DNA of 8,254 nt from Bacillota bacterium (lineage in GTDB: Bacteria; Bacillota; Clostridia; Christensenellales; CAG-138). A program made the position numbers and the translations under genes. The stretch spans positions 1 to 8,254 of the forward strand of contig JAEWYV010000089.1 of the NCBI GenBank assembly GCA_023458615.1. Direction: 5' to 3'. The notes beneath the pieces were generated by a model. The model had not been told where the DNA came from. It saw nothing but the letters and a program-made list of their open reading frames with translations, and ran no database searches. Below, in pieces: positions 7,379 to 8,254 of this stretch (within the stretch, counting starts at the first letter, position 1; each line of letters starts with the position of its first letter).

Positions 7379-8254
7379 TTATTTGGTGAGGTCGATCAGC
7401 ACACGGAATGTATCCGGGCTGGAGGCGCGCTCAAATGCCTTTTGGCAGTCCGCCATGCTGTAACGCTCGGAAATGAACGGTTCCACCTCAATGAGCTTGT
7501 AGCCAAGCAGGCGCGTTGCTTCCCAGAAGGCCTTGACCGTGGGGCTGAACGAGCCGGTGATGGTCTTCTCGCTGTAGTGGATCTTGTTCGGTTCAAACGG
7601 AACCTCTCCGGCGGGATGGAACGAACCGTAATACACGATTCTCCCCTTCTTTGCCAGCGCATCGATATAATCGCCCGCGAGCTTGAGCACGTTGACCGTG
7701 AAGAACACGACATGCGCGCCTCTACCATTGGTGAGTTCCTTGATGCGTTCGATGGCGTTGACCTCCATCGGGTTGATGGCGATATCCGCGCCGAGTTTGA
7801 GCGCCGTTTCACGGCGGGCCGCGTCGGGCTCCACCACCATGACGCGCGCGCCGCGCTTCTTGGAGAGCAGCGCATGCAGCTGTCCCATGATGCCGCCGCC
7901 GACGATGACCACATCCTCACCAAAGCCTACATTCGCGTTTTCCATGCTGCGCAGGCAGCAGGCGGTGGGTTCCGCAAAGGCGCAGATGTCTAGGTCTGCA
8001 TCCGCATTCGGCAGGGCAAAGACACGCGTTGCCGAGATTGCAATATACTGCGCCATGCCGCCGGAGCCGGGGATGCCGTCATAAAAGCGCTTCTTGGACT
8101 TTCCGGTGCAGAGGTTGTCGTCCCCGCGATAGCAGGCTTCGCATTGTCCGCAGCTGTCGTAGGTCTTCACAACCACCGGATCGCCAACCTTCAGGTCGGT
8201 GAACGTCCCCTCCGGAATCGCGGCGACGCGTCCGGAGACCTCATGACCGGGCAG
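7379..8254 (-). CDS. Zinc-dependent medium-chain alcohol/polyol dehydrogenase (N-terminus outside window)
   Basis: The last 291 residues of a zinc-binding dehydrogenase of the MDR superfamily, sorbitol/threonine dehydrogenase-like; about 50-60 N-terminal residues with the first catalytic Cys lie beyond 8254. In the visible part: LPGHEVSG with the catalytic-zinc GHE motif (residues 3-5), four structural-zinc cysteines at 35, 38, 41 and 49 (CGQCEAC...C), FAEPTACCLR (93-102), and the Rossmann fold VVIVGGGIMG (115-124). Glu142 ends the second strand and usually indicates NAD preference. A GTG at 8176 is internal, not the start, because the reading frame and homology continue to the edge. It probably oxidises or reduces a hydroxyl of the PTS-imported compound or its derivative. 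Substrate unknown: polyol, sugar phosphate and cyclitol enzymes share these motifs. Confidence 0.9.
   Translation of the reverse strand: MPGHEVSGRVAAIPEGTFTDLKVGDPVVVKTYDSCGQCEACYRGDDNLCTGKSKKRFYDGIPGSGGMAQYIAISATRVFALPNADADLDICAFAEPTACCLRSMENANVGFGEDVVIVGGGIMGQLHALLSKKRGARVMVVEPDAARRETALKLGADIAINPMEVNAIERIKELTNGRGAHVVFFTVNVLKLAGDYIDALAKKGRIVYYGSFHPAGEVPFEPNKIHYSEKTITGSFSPTVKAFWEATRLLGYKLIEVEPFISERYSMADCQKAFERASSPDTFRVLIDLTK

Noticed and set aside
4990..7605. The shared 12-mer caaacggaacct in the EIID and dehydrogenase genes
   Set aside because: Both occurrences encode a VPF-D/E stretch in unrelated proteins and similarity ends at the 12-mer, so it is coincidence.

Overview
The window (8,254 bp) reads as one co-directional operon on the minus strand. 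Transcription enters at the right edge (8254) and runs left to a likely Rho-independent terminator at about 121-157. Nine protein genes are visible, the first cut by the window edge. The organism looks like a member of the Bacillota, probably a Clostridia-type anaerobe of intermediate to high GC. The reasons are strong AAAGGAGG-type ribosome binding sites, a mannose-family PTS, and an HPr with both His15 and the regulatory Ser46. This placement is inference; no 16S rRNA or other marker is present.

In transcription order the genes are: a zinc-dependent medium-chain dehydrogenase (8254-7379, N-terminus missing); mannose-family PTS EIIA (7332-6910), EIIB (6913-6437), EIIC (6395-5634) and EIID (5641-4823); an HPr (4734-4474); PTS Enzyme I (4233-2506, TTG start); a creatininase-family metal hydrolase (2443-1676); and a TrzA/AtzA-type amidohydrolase/deaminase (1573-170). 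The operon therefore encodes a whole phosphorelay: PEP to EI (His190), to HPr (His15), to EIIA (His9), to EIIB (His14), to the substrate passing through EIIC/EIID. The flanking enzymes (one dehydrogenase, two metal hydrolases acting on C-N or cyclic bonds) presumably process the imported phosphorylated compound. That combination does not match a common hexose pathway and suggests a nitrogen-containing or cyclic (amide, ketone or cyclitol-like) substrate. The substrate itself cannot be read from the sequence.

Translational coupling is tight at EIIA/EIIB (4-bp overlap) and EIIC/EIID (8-bp overlap). Two larger gaps flank HPr. The EIID-HPr gap (88 bp) carries a GC-rich hairpin. The HPr-EI gap (240 bp) carries degenerate tandem copies of the 3' end of the HPr gene, then a perfect 7-bp GC hairpin just before the EI ribosome binding site. 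These gaps may set different expression levels for the permease, HPr and EI. The 102 bp between the two hydrolase genes and the first 120 bp of the window contain no gene that I can support.
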